Shown: in pieces, positions 63,884-64,000 of the stretch
How the letters are laid out: every line of letters starts with the position of its first letter
Position numbering within the stretch: the first letter of the stretch is position 1
Notes under the pieces: generated by a model
Database searches by the model: none
Told to the model about the DNA's origin: nothing
The model's input: the letters and a program-made list of their open reading frames with translations, nothing else
Translations under genes and position numbers: made by a program
Assembly: GCA_023101725.1 (NCBI GenBank)
Contig: JALJCO010007871.1
Location: 372,001 to 436,000, forward strand
Direction of reading: 5' to 3'
Length of the DNA: 64,000 nt
Source of the DNA: Atherinomorus stipes
Lineage: Eukaryota > Chordata > Actinopteri > Atheriniformes > Atherinidae

Positions 63884-64000
63884 CCAGTTGTTCAAAACTG
63901 GGTTATTTTTTAACCAGCCGTTAAATACATTTAGCCGACCGTTAACTTTAACAGTCCGGTTATGTTGTTGTTCAAAACTCAGTTAATTTTAACCGTGTGT
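63884..64000. repeat. Possible start of another interspersed repeat, cut by the window edge
   Basis: The words CAGTTGTTCAAAACTGGGTT and TTTTTAACCAGCCGTTAA are followed by a second TTGTTCAAAACTCAGTTAA, giving a tandem-like layout with a period of about 85 bp. The right part lies outside the window. Confidence 0.35.

Noticed and set aside
1..64000. CRISPR array, operon, phage or toxin system
   Set aside because: Direct repeats with regular spacers, ribosome-binding sites and tandem genes are all absent; the sequence is a vertebrate intron and flank.

Overview
The window looks like vertebrate nuclear DNA, most probably from a teleost fish. It is AT-rich and almost gene-free, full of CA/TG, GAAA and TTTTA microsatellites, and it carries repeats typical of fish genomes: an L2/CR1-type LINE, the short interspersed repeat containing 'GGAGCCTATCCCAGC', hAT and TTAA-flanked miniature DNA transposons, and foldback elements. 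There is no bacterial-style gene organisation. Nearly all longer open frames are low-complexity or chance frames.

One host coding exon is supported. At 41799-41891 on the minus strand lies a 31-codon first coding exon that begins MDVRFYP, ends LDYYHSNK and is followed at once by a GTAAAC splice donor. This is the amino terminus and exon-1 boundary of the TOX family of HMG-box nuclear proteins. The LDYYHxxK ending points to the TOX2 paralogue. Upstream of it (higher coordinates) are a 5' leader with a CG-repeat and a pyrimidine-rich tract, a TATA-like element near 42100, and a moderately CpG-containing promoter region to about 42500.

1-41798 is therefore read as intron 1 of this gene, continuing beyond the left edge; no second exon was found. 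The intron holds one broken LINE (11.1-12.7 kb), two copies of a short fish repeat, many microsatellites and several stretches that resemble conserved noncoding regulatory DNA. 42.5-64 kb is upstream flanking DNA. From 46 kb on it is much richer in cut-and-paste DNA elements: a 198-bp hAT-type element with a perfect 8-bp target duplication, a 741-bp foldback element, four TTAA-flanked elements sharing AGG...CCT termini (Kolobok-like), another inverted-repeat element and an hAT-like or unclassified element near 62 kb.

I found no new multi-gene system. The most interesting observations are the TOX-family promoter and exon with an overlapping upstream ATG, a near-duplicate motif on both sides of exon 1, the cluster of TTAA elements, the long foldback hairpin, and a short repeat copy bounded by a perfect 13-bp direct repeat.
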